64,000 nucleotides of DNA from Maylandia zebra (lineage: Eukaryota; Chordata; Actinopteri; Cichliformes; Cichlidae): NCBI RefSeq assembly GCF_041146795.1, contig NC_135183.1, positions 15,271,840 through 15,335,839 on the forward strand, in the 5' to 3' direction. Shown here in pieces: positions 11,509-24,274 of the stretch; within the stretch, counting starts at the first letter, position 1, and each line of letters begins with the position of its first letter. The notes beneath the pieces were generated by a model. That model was not told the DNA's origin. It did no database searches and saw only the letters and a program-made list of their open reading frames with translations. Made by a program: the position numbers and the translations under genes.

Positions 11509-14500
11509 ATGAACTACCCGCGAAGCCTCCAGGGACTGCCGTGTGAAATGTTCCAGGAGACTGCGAGAGCACGGTGAGTTAATGTTAGCACACAGCTAGT
11601 CGTCGTTAAGCTGCTCCGTTACAGGGCCCGTTCCTTTGACAGCAGGTAATAGTTTAATAACCCACCCCCATCTCCCAAAAACGACAAGAGAAATGAGAGC
11701 TGTCTGTTCAGCAGTGGTTTGATCTGTTATGGATTATATCACAGGCTGTGAACCTCGCGTGTTCCCCTTTATGACAGCAGCGAAGGAGGTGATCAGATTC
11801 TGAGCTGGAAGAAGGTTGTAACTTTCGTGTTGACTTGACTTGGCTTGGTAACGACAAACAAACAATCTTCCTTCCAGGCCAAAACACTGCTGAAAACCCA
11901 CAGTCTCTAGTTTCCTCTGGACCTCTTTTCCCCAAGCCTCAATCAGCATGGATGCCATTCTCCCATTCCCATTTGGGCAACTCTAGGAGTATGATTGTTA
12001 AATAGAAAGCACTTAGGTAGAAAAATGGTGATTGAGGCAAGTTGTATAAAGTCCTTTGAGGGCTACTCAGAGTAGAAAAGCGCTATATAATTTACCATCT
12101 AGATATCTCTTTATAAACTGAACTGGTCTGTGAGTTTCCGTGAGCTATAGCTAGCCTAGATTTAACAGTGAATTGAATAAGCTCTTTAAAAACTTTATGT
12201 CAACATCGGTGAAGATGACCAGAATATACTTTGACACTTGGACTCTGAATACAAAAAATACAATTTCTTGTCATCCTTGTATTTTAGTCATTCTTTAATG
12301 ATTAGGTTTTTGTGACTTGATTAAAATGTGAATTATTTTGTTATGAAATATAACAAAGCTGTTTTTGGAGTGTCCCCATCTTATCTCTTGTGGTGTACAG
12401 GAACTCGGTGAACCCTCGGACACCACTGAGTTTCCCTAAATCCAGATCAGCTCTGTGGGACAGCAGCCCCATGGGCGAGAAGCTCCGCCTTCACCTCAGC
12501 TCACACAGGTAACTGCTTCCTTGCTGATCAATAGAGCTGGTTGTGCACTGTTGTAGTGAGAGCACATTGTAGCTGAGATCTAGACTCACTGCTTGTGGTC
12601 TGCTAATGTGTGCAAAAGTCTGCTGAAGGAAAAGACTGCATACTAAGTTATTAAGATGGTTATTAAGAATGGATACTTTTCACATTTGAGTGAAAATAAG
12701 GAAAATAAGATGCTTTTTTTAAACCACGTAGAGCAATAAAAACATGACAGACTTTTACACTTTATATTTTATTCACTGAATCAATAACAAATTTAACCTA
12801 CTATAATCTTGTCATACTTAAGTGACAACAGATGAGGTATGTGTCTCTGCAGGAAGCCTCAGTTGGTGCTATTAGAGAAAACTCTTCGTCTGGCGCATCG
12901 TCACGCCCGTCGCAGTAACAAGCCCCACCTCCACTGTTTCTTATTGGGAACGGTTTCTGTCGATTCAGGTCAGAGGTTAACTTCAGCTCATCCTGAATGC
13001 TGATTCAGCTCTTTTATAAATGTGTCTGTGGCATCGAGCACCTTAGTCCAGCTGTCTGTCCTCTGTGTGTTGCTGTGGTTCAGATGAGGAGGGCATCACA
13101 ATCACCCTAGATCGCTTCGACCCGGGTCGGGATCAGGCCGGAGCCTCGGGTCAGGTTCCCTCTGCTCCTCTGCCTGGAGACGTCCTGGTTCCCTGTTTAT
13201 TCTCCTCTCAGACTGAGACTGTCGTCCAATCAGAGGCCGAGCTCCATCACTGCTTCAAGGTGAGTTTGTTACCCTTCAGCCCTTCCGCTTCCTCTAGTGG
13301 CCACTTGAAACTGCCTAAAGATTACACAGACAAAACATTTCCCAGTGAATGCAGCACATGATCAACTCTTCTTACTACAATGATCTTGGCATATGCATGC
13401 TTAGACTGACACAGATGTGGTTTTAGGTGGAGCACAGCAGCTGCTGGTGTTCAATTCAGCTGTTCTTGTGATTTGGCTGAATTACAAGAACAGTTGCCTT
13501 AAGGCACTTTATATTGTAAGGTAAAGACTCAACAATAATACAAAACTGTGTTGACTGTGTGTTGGTGTTTTAGGTGTTGCAGCAGTTTGTGAGCAGCCGA
13601 CAGACTCTAGATCTGTCTCAGCTGCTAAAGGTCAAAGGGCATGTGGCCTGCTGTGAGCAGAGTGATGCTGCAACGTTTACCCTCAGCTGGTCAATCATCA
13701 GTCCGTCTGTCAGCGTGGAAGTGGAGCCGGTCAGAAGTGTCCCCATCATCCCGACTGCTCTGTTCAGGAGTCTAACCAACGTAAGCAGACCACTGGGGCG
13801 TGACAGCAGCCGACAGAGAGGGTGAGAGAGCGAGAGTTCATCACCACACGTCTCGGCCTCTGATCACGTTTGCTGACGTCTTAGTTCTCTTTTCAGGTTT
13901 CTGACCATGGACCAGACCAGGAAGTTGCTCCTGCTACTTGAGTCTGATCCGAAAGCCTCCAGCCTGCCGCTGGTCGGACTGTAAGCTTCACCTTTCATCA
14001 GACAAGCCTGGGGGGGAAAAAGTCCAAATTATCACCTGGTAGTTCTTTTGGGATGTGATTAGCACTGATGTATGAGTTCTTTTAAAAATTGTTCACATTT
14101 TAAGAAATTCTGATTTTAATTTTCTAATTATTAATGAGAGGCACTTGTATTTTTTATGAAATGTTCTACTCCGAGTAGGAGTACCGAGAAAAAATGATGT
14201 GAAAGATTTTTTTTTTAGATGAATTCTAACAGTCCAGATGTAAGCCCAGATGTTTTTGCTTCTCTTAAGTGGGGGTATTTCTTTCTGCTTCCTGTCTCGT
14301 GACAGCTGGCTGAGTGGAGTCACACACATCTACAACCCTCAGGTGTGGGCCTGGTGTCTGAGATTCATGTTCAGCTCCACCCTCCAAGACAGGTGAGGTG
14401 ACGGTGGCAGAAAGGAGTGGATTGGACGTGTTCGCGTGTCTGATCGGCTGTGCTGTGTTTCAGAGTGCTGTCCGACGGTGGCTTCTTCCTCCTCGTTGTG

Positions 14501-15495
14501 TTCGGTTGCGCTCGCAGAGCTCCTCAGTTCTTCCGCTGTCGAGGCTCAGGACCACAGCTGGACTGCCAGCTGCTGACGGCTTCACACACAGCCACTCTCT
14601 ACCAGGTAACACAGCACCTGTTTTAAACTCTTTCTCCTCCTCCTCAGTCATTCACTCATGATCAGCTGTGCTGTGTATGCTCAGCAGGCAGTGCAGGTGG
14701 ATGGGAAGACTCTGCAGGTGGAGCTGACTTCAGAGGATCACAGCAGAAAGTTGGAGGTCTTCAGAGAAGCTCAGATCTCCTTCAGCAGGCAGGCCAATGA
14801 ACTAGTTAGTACTTGTCAGACAATTAGCAGTGGTGACTAAAAAGTGTGTTAATGCTCGTGTGCTGATTTGTTTGTGCCCTCAGAGCGCCTCCACCCTCCG
14901 CTGCCCTTTCTGTCACTGATCAGGACTCTGGAGTTGAGGATGATGATCTTTCTCCACGGCCGTCCCCGAGCCCTCATACTCCAGCTCACCAGGTCAGTCA
15001 CAGAATGGGCTCGGGTCAACGCTTCCGTTAACACACTCTGGGGTGGTTTGGGTGGTGTGGAGATGTTTTTCTCAGATGTGGAAAATGTTACGTGTGTGAG
15101 ATGTGAGGTCTGACCGTTCTGCGGATGTGCTGATTTAACATTAGTTTTCCCAGCCCTTAGGCTGTCTCAGGCTCAGATGTTGGGAATATTTTACTTTTGT
15201 GCGTCACGCAACTTGCAAATCCAGTGTTTCGTGTTCATCTCCTTTTTCCCAGCCTTTTTAATAGAAATCCACAACATTTGATTCAAATGTGGGTGTACAC
15301 TTTATATGATACTTCACTCCTGCTTGCTGACAAAACAACATTCTTCCTCTTGTTCTTCCTCCTCTCTGGTTGGGGTTAGTAAATGGTTAGTGCATGTTGA
15401 TGTTGCTGATTATGTAGTAGCAACTTTGTGCTAGGTGGGGTTTTTTGTGGTCTTTGTTTTTAATGTGGTGTAAATAAAGTTGTGTTAAAAGCCAA

Positions 15496-15552
<57 letters not shown>

Positions 15553-18500
15553 TCTCTGTGTCTCTCTCTCTGCAGTAATCTGTTGTTCCTTTCAGGCTCG
15601 GCGGGTGGAGCCATCTGTTCCCGAGCTCTCTCTGCTGATTGACTCCAGCTTCACCTGCACTCAGCCCAATCCTGCCTCTGCCTGCAAGCCTCCAGCTCAT
15701 CCACGTGGAAACTCCTCTTCAGCCCCTAGAACTCCTCTTTATCTTCAAAGCACCCCCAACCCCAACTCCAACCCACAGCAGCCCTGCAACTGCTGCTCTA
15801 ACCATCCCTACAACTGTACTGCCATTATCGCCTCCCCAGGTCTCCTTCCTGCTGCTTCACCTGTGTCCCATCATAATGATCCTTCTCCTTCTAGTCTCAT
15901 CCATGCTCCTCCTCCTCCTCCTCCTCCTAGCAACCATCCATCTCTTTCTGTACCTCCTGCCCCCACCACTCGGTCTGTTCCTCCATCATTCACTTGCCCT
16001 GCCCCCTCTCCATCTCATCAACATGTTTCACCTCCACACTCCTCCAGCCACCCAGCTCCCCTCAACCCTGATGTCTCTACTCCCCTCTCCACCCACCACC
16101 ACTCTCCTCCCTGCACACTTGTCTGCCCTCCTACTCCTTCTTTCCCGTGCAGACCCCCAGCCTCCTTCCCACACTCCTATGCAGCAGCAGACCCTGTGCC
16201 CTCGCCCTGGCTTTCCCAACCCTCCTGTATGAATCAATGCTGTTATCAGGCGGGTAGAGTTGTACCGCCAGACACCTACCAGCTCCTCCTCCATCAGGAG
16301 CACCAGCTGCGCCTGCTGCAGGCTCAGGTAACAGATGTACTCTTTCCACACAACACAACCAGAATATATACGTCATGAATAAGAACAAGGACTTATCATT
16401 GGCACACAGGGAACCAGGAAGAGGCCTGAAACTGGAACTGTGGCTGTATTTAAAGGCTTCTGTGAATAGTATTGCTGGCTAGTTTCAACAAGTACTGTTT
16501 AACGTGGCTGCATCCTTGCTGCAGTTAATATTTTCTGATAATCGGGCAGGTCCAGATGCTCCTGGAGGCTCAGAAGAAGCTTCAGTCCTCTAACCAGTCC
16601 CCAGGCGACATACACACACCCATGAGTGTGGCCAGCATCGCCGTAGAGACGGGTGAGTGTTTACTGAGCAGTCAAATCTCCAGGAAGAGGCTTATAGCTC
16701 ACATCATCACCATTTTTCCAGGTGCTAGTCTGTTCTGGGGGAGTCCTGCACAGTCCACCTCACATCAGGAAGAGCAGGTGCACCCTCCCTCCTCTACTGG
16801 GCCCCCGTCTACACCCAAGCCTCCACCTTCATCTTCCTCCTCTAGCCCCTCAAACTCTTCATCATCACTCATCAGGCCTGCGGGTAGTGCTGACAGTGAC
16901 AGAGGTCATTCAGCTCCCTGCTCCCCACCTGGTGTGCACAGGTGAGACCAGGTGCCATTTAAAGAAACAAATTATTTTCAGCTCAAATTTCTCTGTACTG
17001 CAGAAGTACTGACAACCTCGTGCAACTGAGATAAATCCACTCAGTTAATGGGTCTTAACTTCTGCTTTCATGGTTTTCTTTTTGTAAATTGATGGTTTGA
17101 TTTGCAGTGACACTGAATAAACCTGTGGTGCTACTGAAGTTTAGCGAAAAGTTTTAACCGCTGTTGTGGAGCTATCTCACCAATGCCTTTGCTCTTTTCC
17201 ACATCAGCAGTCCAGTTCTGGGAGAAAGTCTCAGCATGTACAAACCAACAGAGGAACAGCACACCTTCTACCACAACCTCATGGTGAGACAAAATAGTAT
17301 CTGCAAACCTGTTTGATGCCAGGTCTAATAAAAGGTAACAGTTTGACTCTGCAGTCAGAATGATAGGAATAGACCCTTCCTTTCCAGAAAGCACTGCATG
17401 AATCTCTTTGTGACTGGGTGAATGAGACTTTTGGTAAAAAGCGCTTTAACTGCTGAGCTGAGTAGAATGGCGTTACAGAAGTACCGGTCCCTTTAGAAAA
17501 ACGTGTTCACCTGTTGAATCCAGAAAAGGGTTAAGCCTCCAGAGTCAGAGAGAAGCCATGTTGCAGAAATTTTTCAAACCAATATCACAGCAAAATGTGT
17601 AATAGAGACTGTGTCTACTTTCACCCTTTGCCTTCCTAAAACGTTAAATAGACATGCACGCAGAAGTTTCATTACCAGCAGGGAGAGATAATGTATTTAA
17701 AGTGTGCTTTAATGCACAGGTACACAGCAGCACAGGTACGAATGCTCTAGGCTGCATATACTTTGCACTGCCCACTGCTGGGGAAGCGTTGCCAGTCATT
17801 GGTGTAGGGCAGCGTTTTGGATTCATTGTACAGAATTCCTTGATTTTTTTATTTTTTCTTTCCTCCTCCTGATGAAAACATAATATGTCAAACATTAACA
17901 GAAAAACCCCCCACAAGGATCAATCAAAGGACATCACTGTTCAGTAAAAGTAACCTAAAACACAAAGATTGTGTATCATTACATTTAATTCCAAATTGAA
18001 CTACTTTTTTTTCCTTTCCATTGGTCAGTATTATTAACACAGGGTTCATTTGTTCTCTGGGTACAAAGGACAGAACTGTGCATGTCATATAAAGATAATT
18101 ACTTTTGCTCTGTGTCTCAGACTCAACTCACCAGTCGTCTTCAGGAGTCACCTAGCAAACAGGAAGTGGAGGACGAATCCAGGAGGACGAGGAGTCTGTC
18201 AGCAGTTTCTGATTGTTCTCAGTCCTTCCAGTCCATGTCGTCCTCTTCATCCAGCAAGAAGCAGCAGCAGCAGAGTCCAGTAGAAGACCCGGTGGTCAGT
18301 GCTACACTGCGGCAGCTGCAGCAGCTCGGAGTCCACGTGGACGAAGACGTTCTGACAGAGTCTGGCAAAAACCATCGGAAAGCTGTGGAAACTGCCAGGT
18401 ACTGAAACGCCTCACACACGGATATGTGTCTGCTTCACAGATAATTGGGAAGTTTCCAGGAAAAACCTGATCTTGTTTGGAGAGATGGCACACTTTGATG

Positions 18501-21500
18501 AAGCTGCTCTCATTTCTAGAAATCTGTCTAAATTTATTAAACCCCCCCCTAAAATGTGACTATTCAGTGTTGGGACCAGCAAACAGAGTTTCAGTCTTAT
18601 ACGCCTCTCTGCTGCTTCTCTCTCTCTGCTGATTATTAAAACCAAATATATCACAAAGAACAATATGACATCGTCAACTGTAAAATGGTGAAATGTGGAT
18701 TAATAAACATTAGGTCTCTTTTCCATGTTAGTAAATGACTATTGTAGGTGAGGTTTTTTTTTTGTTTGGTTTTTTTGGGGTTTTTTTAAATATCCATGTA
18801 AATGTTGAAAATGTCTGCCACAGCATGGCATTTATTCTATTATTAGACTCAGCTTCTCTCGAAATTTAAGTGATCTCACCACTTGAATCACATGGTCCAT
18901 CTTGTTCTGATGTATGGCCTAGAAACTGAACATTTAACAATATTCCTTGAAAGCGCTGTTTTATTTTTCTTCTAAAGATTTTCTAGTCAAATTGAATTTT
19001 ACAGTAATGCATTACAAAGCAGTGGGGGATAAATTGAATTGCAGTAGATATCTTTCTGAAAGCTCTGTGTCATTTTAGGGATATGATTACTTTTTTACTG
19101 TTATGTTCTTAAACGCCATGTGCAGAAAAGCTACCTAAACTCTACTCCCACTGAGGTTGACTGGCTTTTTTACAGTGTTACATTCATCACTGCATACAAC
19201 TCTGAACACACTGTGTACTCTGAAATTGAAGGCAACAAATCAGAGATGCCTGACTCCCCTGTAGGGCTGTGCGATATGACCAAAATCTCATATCCCGATA
19301 TAAGAATTCTATCATCCCGATAACGATATAAATCACAAAAATGTAACATTTTCTGTAAATTCTGAGAATCTCGGGCAGCTCGACTTGCGTGAAGTGTTTC
19401 CAGCTGCGCGTCATGTAGTCGAGTGTTTTAACAGATGCATGAAACGATACATTTTTAGACATAAGTTGTAAAGGCCGCTGTTTTCTTTGTGAGTATTTAT
19501 TACACGGCGTGCTGCGGGAAAAAGCCTGTTCTAACGTTTGAGTCTAAGGTTTATTTTTTTAGCACCTGGCGGCTCTTTTTTACTTCTCATCCCTAAATAA
19601 TCTGCTCTTTCATGTGATTCAGTTTATTTTCAAAAGTCTCAACAGGATCTTGAGCTTTATTGTGAAAGGTTTATGTGGAACATAAACAAGCGGACACGCG
19701 ATGGTGTTACTGTCGTTGTTGCTAACGACAACGCATAAAAACAGGCGCTTGTCCGTCCGTAGTGTGGTTATATTAAATATAAGAGAAAGAGAGAACATTA
19801 AGAAATTAATATAGCCACTACAGTGACCATCAAAACAATGAAAAAATATTGCCATAAACAGTTTATTTTGCAACACCACGAAACAAACGATAGTGTAAAA
19901 TGAAACGATAGACGTTTTTATATCGTCATCCGATATATACAGTGGGGCAAAAAAGTATTTAGTCAGCCACCGATTGTGCAAGTTCCCCCACTTAAAATGA
20001 TGACAGAGGTCAGTAATTTGCACCAGAGGTACACTTCAACTGTGAGAGACAGAATGTGAAAAAAAAAAAAATCCATGAATTCACATGGTAGGATTTGTAA
20101 AGAATTTATTCGTAAATCAGGGTGGAAAATAAGTATTTGGTCACCTCAAACAAGGAAAATCTCTGGCTCTCACAGACCTGTAACGTCTTCTGTAAGAAGC
20201 TTTTCTGTCCCCCACTCGTTACCTGTATGAATGGCACCTGTTTGAACTCATCATCTGTATAAAAGACACCTGTCCACAGCCTCAAACAGTCAGACTCCAA
20301 ACTCCGCCATGGCCAAGACCAAAGAGCTTTCGAAGGACACCAGGAAAAGTATTGTAGACCTGCACCAGACTGGGAAGAGTGAATCTACAATAGGCAAGCA
20401 GCTTGGTGTGAAAAAATCAACTGTGGGAGCAATCATCAGAAAATGGAAGACATACAAGACCACTGATAATCTCCCTTGATCTGGGGCTCCACGCAAGATC
20501 TCATCCCGTGGGGTCAAAATGATCATGAGAACGGTGAGCAAAGATCCCAGAACCACACGGGGGGACCTGGTGAATGACCTGCAGAGAGCTGGGACCAAAG
20601 TAACAAAGGTCACCATCAGTAACACACTACAACGGCAGGGAATCAAATCCCGCAGTGCCAGACGTGTTCCGCTGCTGAAGCCAGTGCATGTCCAGGCCCG
20701 TCTGAAGTTTGCCAGAGAGCACATGGATGATACAGCAGAGGATTGGGAGAATGTCATGTGGTCAGATGAAACCAAAGTAGAACTTTTTGGTATAAACTCA
20801 ACTCGTCGTGTTTGGAGGAAGAAGAATACTGAGTTGCATCCCAAGAACACCATACCTACTGTGAAGCATGGGGGTGGAAACATCATGCTATGGGGCTGTT
20901 TTTCTGCCAAGGGGACAGGACGACTGATCCGTGTTAAGGACAGAATGAATGGGGCCATGTATCGTGAGATTTTGAGCCAAAACCTCCTTCCATCAGTGAG
21001 AACTTTGAAGATGAAACGAGGCTGGGTCTTCCAACATGACAATGATCCAAGACACACCGCCCGGGCAACAAAGGAGTGGCTCCATAAGAAGCATTTGAAA
21101 GTCCTGGAGTGGCCTAGCCAGTCTCCAGACCTCAACCCCATAGAAAATCTGTGGCGGGAGTTGAAAGTCCGTGTTGCTCGGCGACAGCCCCAAAACATCA
21201 CTGCTCTCGAGAAGATCTGCATGGAGGAATGGGCCAAAATACCAGCTACTGTGTGTGCAAACCTGGTAAAGACCTATAGTAAACGTTTGACCTCTGTTAT
21301 TGCCAACAAAGGTTATGTTACAAAGTATTGAGTTGTATTTTTGTTATTGACCAAATACTTATTTTCCACCCAGATTTACGAATAAATTCTTTACAAATCC
21401 TACCATGTGAATTCATGGATTTTTTTTTTCACATTCTGTCTCTCACAGTTGAAGTGTACCTCTGGTGCAAATTACTGACCTCTGTCATCATTTTAAGTGG

Positions 21501-22354
21501 GGGAACTTGCACAATCGGTGGCTGACTAAATACTTTTTTGCCCCACTGTACGGTTATATCGAACAGCCGTACTCCCCTGTGTAACTCTCAAATGCACAGC
21601 CTAAATCAGACAAGACACAAGTTATCGAGGAATTTGCATTTCACTAAGGTAGATGAAAGGTCTGCGTTATCTTAACTATGCTGCTACACTTTATCCTGTC
21701 AGTGTTGGAATGTAATGCATCTGCACAACAAGTTTATAGCCGATGTCATGACTGTTTTTCTCTCTGTGTACTGTCAGCACTCTGGCCAGCATCAACCCGG
21801 CAGCAGTACTTTCTAGACTGAGTGTTTCTGAGCCGACAGCCAGCGCTCTGTGTCCAGGAGGCAGCGTGGATCTGAGCCTGGAGGCCAACGCCATTGCCCT
21901 GCACTACTTGAGTGACTCTCAGCTCAGCAGGCTGTCCTTGGGAGGCCACATTCCTCATTCTAGTCTCACTCCTTCCTCCACCAGTGATTCTCTGCCATCA
22001 CCTAGTAACATGTCTCTGGCCACCAGAAAGTACATGAGAAAGTATGGGTTGATCGAGGAAGAGGATGGCGAAGATGAGGTGGAGCAAAAGGAGGTGGGAG
22101 TTCAGGAGACATCAGATCGTGAGCCCCTGACAGAAGCTGTGAATGCGAGGTTCCTCCCACAGAGTCAGCTGATCCAGGATCTGCGCCCCAAAATGCAGCT
22201 ATTAGCCAACCACACTGAACCACATACCAGTGACAAAAAGAACCATTCCAACAGGCAGCCATCTTTTGTCAGGGCAAACCTCCGTCAGACAGAGGGATCA
22301 CTGGGAAACATCCTGGACCTGAGCCGCCTGAGACAGCTGCCCAAACTCTTCTGA
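11509..22354 (+). CDS. stil: STIL centriolar assembly protein (SCL/TAL1-interrupting locus), complete
   Basis: Scaffold needed for procentriole assembly; the family binds PLK4, SAS-6 and CPAP/CENPJ. Coding exons: 11509-11573, 12401-12508, 12853-12968, 13084-13259, 13574-13821, 13897-13980, 14306-14392, 14464-14605, 14685-14788, 14884-14992, 15596-16327, 16550-16652, 16722-16941, 17208-17283, 18121-18398, 21778-22354. The joined frame is open for about 1,074 aa; human is about 1,287 aa. Recognised blocks: the N-terminal domain ([40 protein letters not shown]); an acidic, proline-rich CPAP-binding region near residues 377-430 ([24 protein letters not shown]); a coiled coil near 645-672 ([10 protein letters not shown] continuing VQMLLEAQ); the STAN region near 910-965 ([30 protein letters not shown]); and the usual C-terminus RLRQLPKLF. 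Exon 9 seems to use a GC donor (14,789-14,790), which is the least certain junction. The other junctions checked follow GT-AG. Confidence 0.96.
12020..12105 (+). repeat. SINE 3' tail fragment in stil intron 1
   Basis: It contains GGCAAGTTGTATAAAGTCC and AGAAAAGCGCTATATAA, the common SINE tail of this window. The head is missing. Confidence 0.6.
15498..15551. repeat. (TG)n microsatellite at the 3' splice region of stil exon 11
   Basis: About 27 TG units end only 44 bp before the exon 11 acceptor (15,594-15,595) and run into a TCTC-rich pyrimidine tract. The position resembles polymorphic TG tracts known to alter splicing in other genes. Confidence 0.95.
19940..21548 (+). mobile_element. Tc1/mariner element, copy 1 (nested, coding capacity broken)
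   Basis: A 1,609-bp element starts CAGTGGGGCAAAAAAGT and ends with the reverse complement. It has near-perfect terminal inverted repeats of about 205-210 bp and TA duplications at 19,938-19,939 and 21,549-21,550. It is nearly identical to copy 2 at 49,298-50,902. It sits inside the hAT-type element of the last stil intron, in the same orientation as stil. Confidence 0.97.
20309..21331 (+). pseudogene. Tc1 DD34E transposase with a single nonsense codon
   Basis: Compared with the intact copy at 49,664-50,686, codon 57 is TGA (20,477-20,479) where the other has CGA (Arg). This is a C-to-T change at a CpG. The rest of the 340-codon frame appears open, and translation from an internal Met at 20,519 gives 270 aa lacking the first DNA-binding helix-turn-helix. 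The catalytic [14 protein letters not shown] and [11 protein letters not shown] blocks are present. It has probably lost full-length transposase function. Confidence 0.93.
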
Positions 22355-22858
22355 TGCCCACATCACCAGTAAAGCAACCCCATATTGAACTGTAATATGC
22401 ACTAAGCTTTTATAGATAGTTGAAGCCTGGTGTGTCCTAGGTACTCTCAGCTGGTCTGATAGACGTCCTGGTTTCCATGGACACTGGCTGTCACTGGAAA
22501 TTTGCCGTCTTTAGTCCTAGCAATTCTCTGGGATGCAGAAAAATGCTGGAGGGTAAACTATTTAAGATAGCTGCCCAAACTCTTATGACACCGTGTAAAC
22601 CAGACTAAACAAACCTCTTAAACTTTAAGTGGAATTTGCTTTGCTCAAGGAGCTCAGGACTGTTGCTAATACGATTTTATTTTCTTTTTTTTACTGGAAA
22701 CCTGGTTTCTTTTTAAAAACCATTAAAGTTTGAATGGTGTGCTCTGTGTTAATGAACTAATAGTCTATTGAGTTGGTCAGATTTGTGTGTTTCTGTCATA
22801 TTTTCCTCTTCTGTAAAATGTCTCATGAACAATTTGTTTTAGTATTTATGAATCCACA

Positions 22859-22864
22859 AATAAA
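22859..22864 (+). terminator. Candidate stil polyadenylation signal AATAAA
   Basis: AATAAA lies 505 bp after the stil stop codon. An ATTAAA variant occurs at about 22,721. Either would give a 3' UTR of about 0.4-0.5 kb. Confidence 0.6.
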
Positions 22865-22869
22865 GTTTT

Positions 22870-24270
22870 CCCAGGAAATTCTATTAAAACTGCAGCTGAT
22901 GGTGTTGCTTACTTCAGACGTCATCTGGAAATGTACTCTGTTAGAAATGAGTATTTCCACACCCACCAGAGCTTCAGAACCAGAACTCTGTCCGTGCCGG
23001 AGCCAAGGAAACGTGATCGTTCTAGAAAAGGTTTTTGTTTTTGTTTTGTTAAACTAACGATCACCTAGTAAACATTAGCTATGGCATTACTCCACATAAA
23101 TAGTAGTCAGCATGTTCGTTACTTGATATGGAGTTTTCTAACTCCTAGCTTCATCTTTTACAAAGTTCCTCATTACTGTAATGCATTTAGTTCAACCTGC
23201 TGCCTTCAGTTACAATCTTGTCACTTAGTGGTGCCCCGTGAAGCTTTGCAGTCTCTCTGATCATCTCCTGGTGACTCTGTTGGCTGTCATCTCCCGGCTT
23301 GCAGCCAACCCCTCTTCTGTCTCACCTCTGCGGTATCCTGAGCAGCAGGTCCATTTGGTTTCTCCAGATGAATCAGGATCCCCTTTTCTTTAAATCCTCT
23401 GCTCCCTTGCTTGCGCTGCTGTACATTACCAGCCTGCTTTTGTACACATGTAGTTTGGCAGGAGGCGGTTTTCCCTCTCCCACAACGTTCTCCTTATTGG
23501 TGCCTAAGGCTCTCTCTTTGCCAGAGTTTCTGTGGGTTAATCATGTTCAAAATGTGTCCTCCAGTCACCACGGAGTATCCCCGTCTTTTTCCATGCAGTG
23601 AGGAGCATCGTTCTTTGGTTTGAAATTCCTGAAAGCAAACAAACCATTGACTGAGGCTACACTACTCTGGCCTGAGAGCTCTGTGGCATTGTTGTATTTT
23701 GAGTTTCACTTCATCTTGGGGCACCAGCTCCTTTTAATAAAGTTGTCTTTATGGTGCTGGATGTCCTTCCAAAACTTGTTGTATGCCCTCCCGGTTAGTT
23801 AGCTTCATTTGTAGGCTTCATTGTTTTTAACTTTAATTCTGAGCATTTTGTGGCTTATGGTACTTTGGAAAACTGTAAATAATGACTGAAAGGCAATAAT
23901 GAATATAATTATTACTGCTTATTGTAGTAGTGGTGGTAAATTTAAAGGCTTGTGTATAGATTTCTAAGGCAGCCAGGCTGCTGATTTCTTTGCTAAGTTC
24001 AAATGAATCCAGGTATGAAAATATAACAGATTAATAACTGATTTTTCCATGAAATGTTTGTATGCATAATTTATGCGGACATTTGTGCCTATGAACTGTT
24101 CGTAAATGACACCCACAACAGGAAATAAGAGCCAATGTTTTTACAAGTAATCCTTGAAGCTCAGAGGACATCCCTAACATGGCCTTTTCATAGTACACAG
24201 CTCTGACCTTGAACACCGACTGTCCAACCACCTGCTGTTGAAATCCGTTTTCACATACAGACAGTCAGAA
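22870..24270. other. Intergenic stil-serpinc1, no gene recognised
   Basis: Short ORFs only (up to 100 aa at 23,299-23,601), with no recognised domains and no clear repeat. Confidence 0.45.
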
Positions 24271-24274
24271 GTAA

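Larger units (their letters stand above)
19262..21571. mobile_element. Non-autonomous hAT-type element in the last stil intron, interrupted by Tc1
   Basis: It begins TAGGGCTGTGCGATATGACC and ends with a diverged inverted terminus (GATATCGAAC...-like on one strand, ending CAGCCGTA). It is flanked by an 8-bp direct repeat, CTCCCCTG, at 19,254-19,261 and 21,572-21,579. An 8-bp duplication is the hAT signature. Without the nested Tc1 element (19,940-21,548) it would be about 700 bp. No hAT transposase is encoded. Confidence 0.85.

Noticed and set aside
15482..15595. Upstream extension of the exon 11 ORF through the TG repeat
   Set aside because: The Val-Cys run is microsatellite, and the STIL exon begins after the acceptor at 15,595.
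20290..21237. 315-aa minus-strand ORF (also at 49,645-50,592)
   Set aside because: It is exactly antisense to the Tc1 transposase in both copies and is explained by codon bias of that gene.
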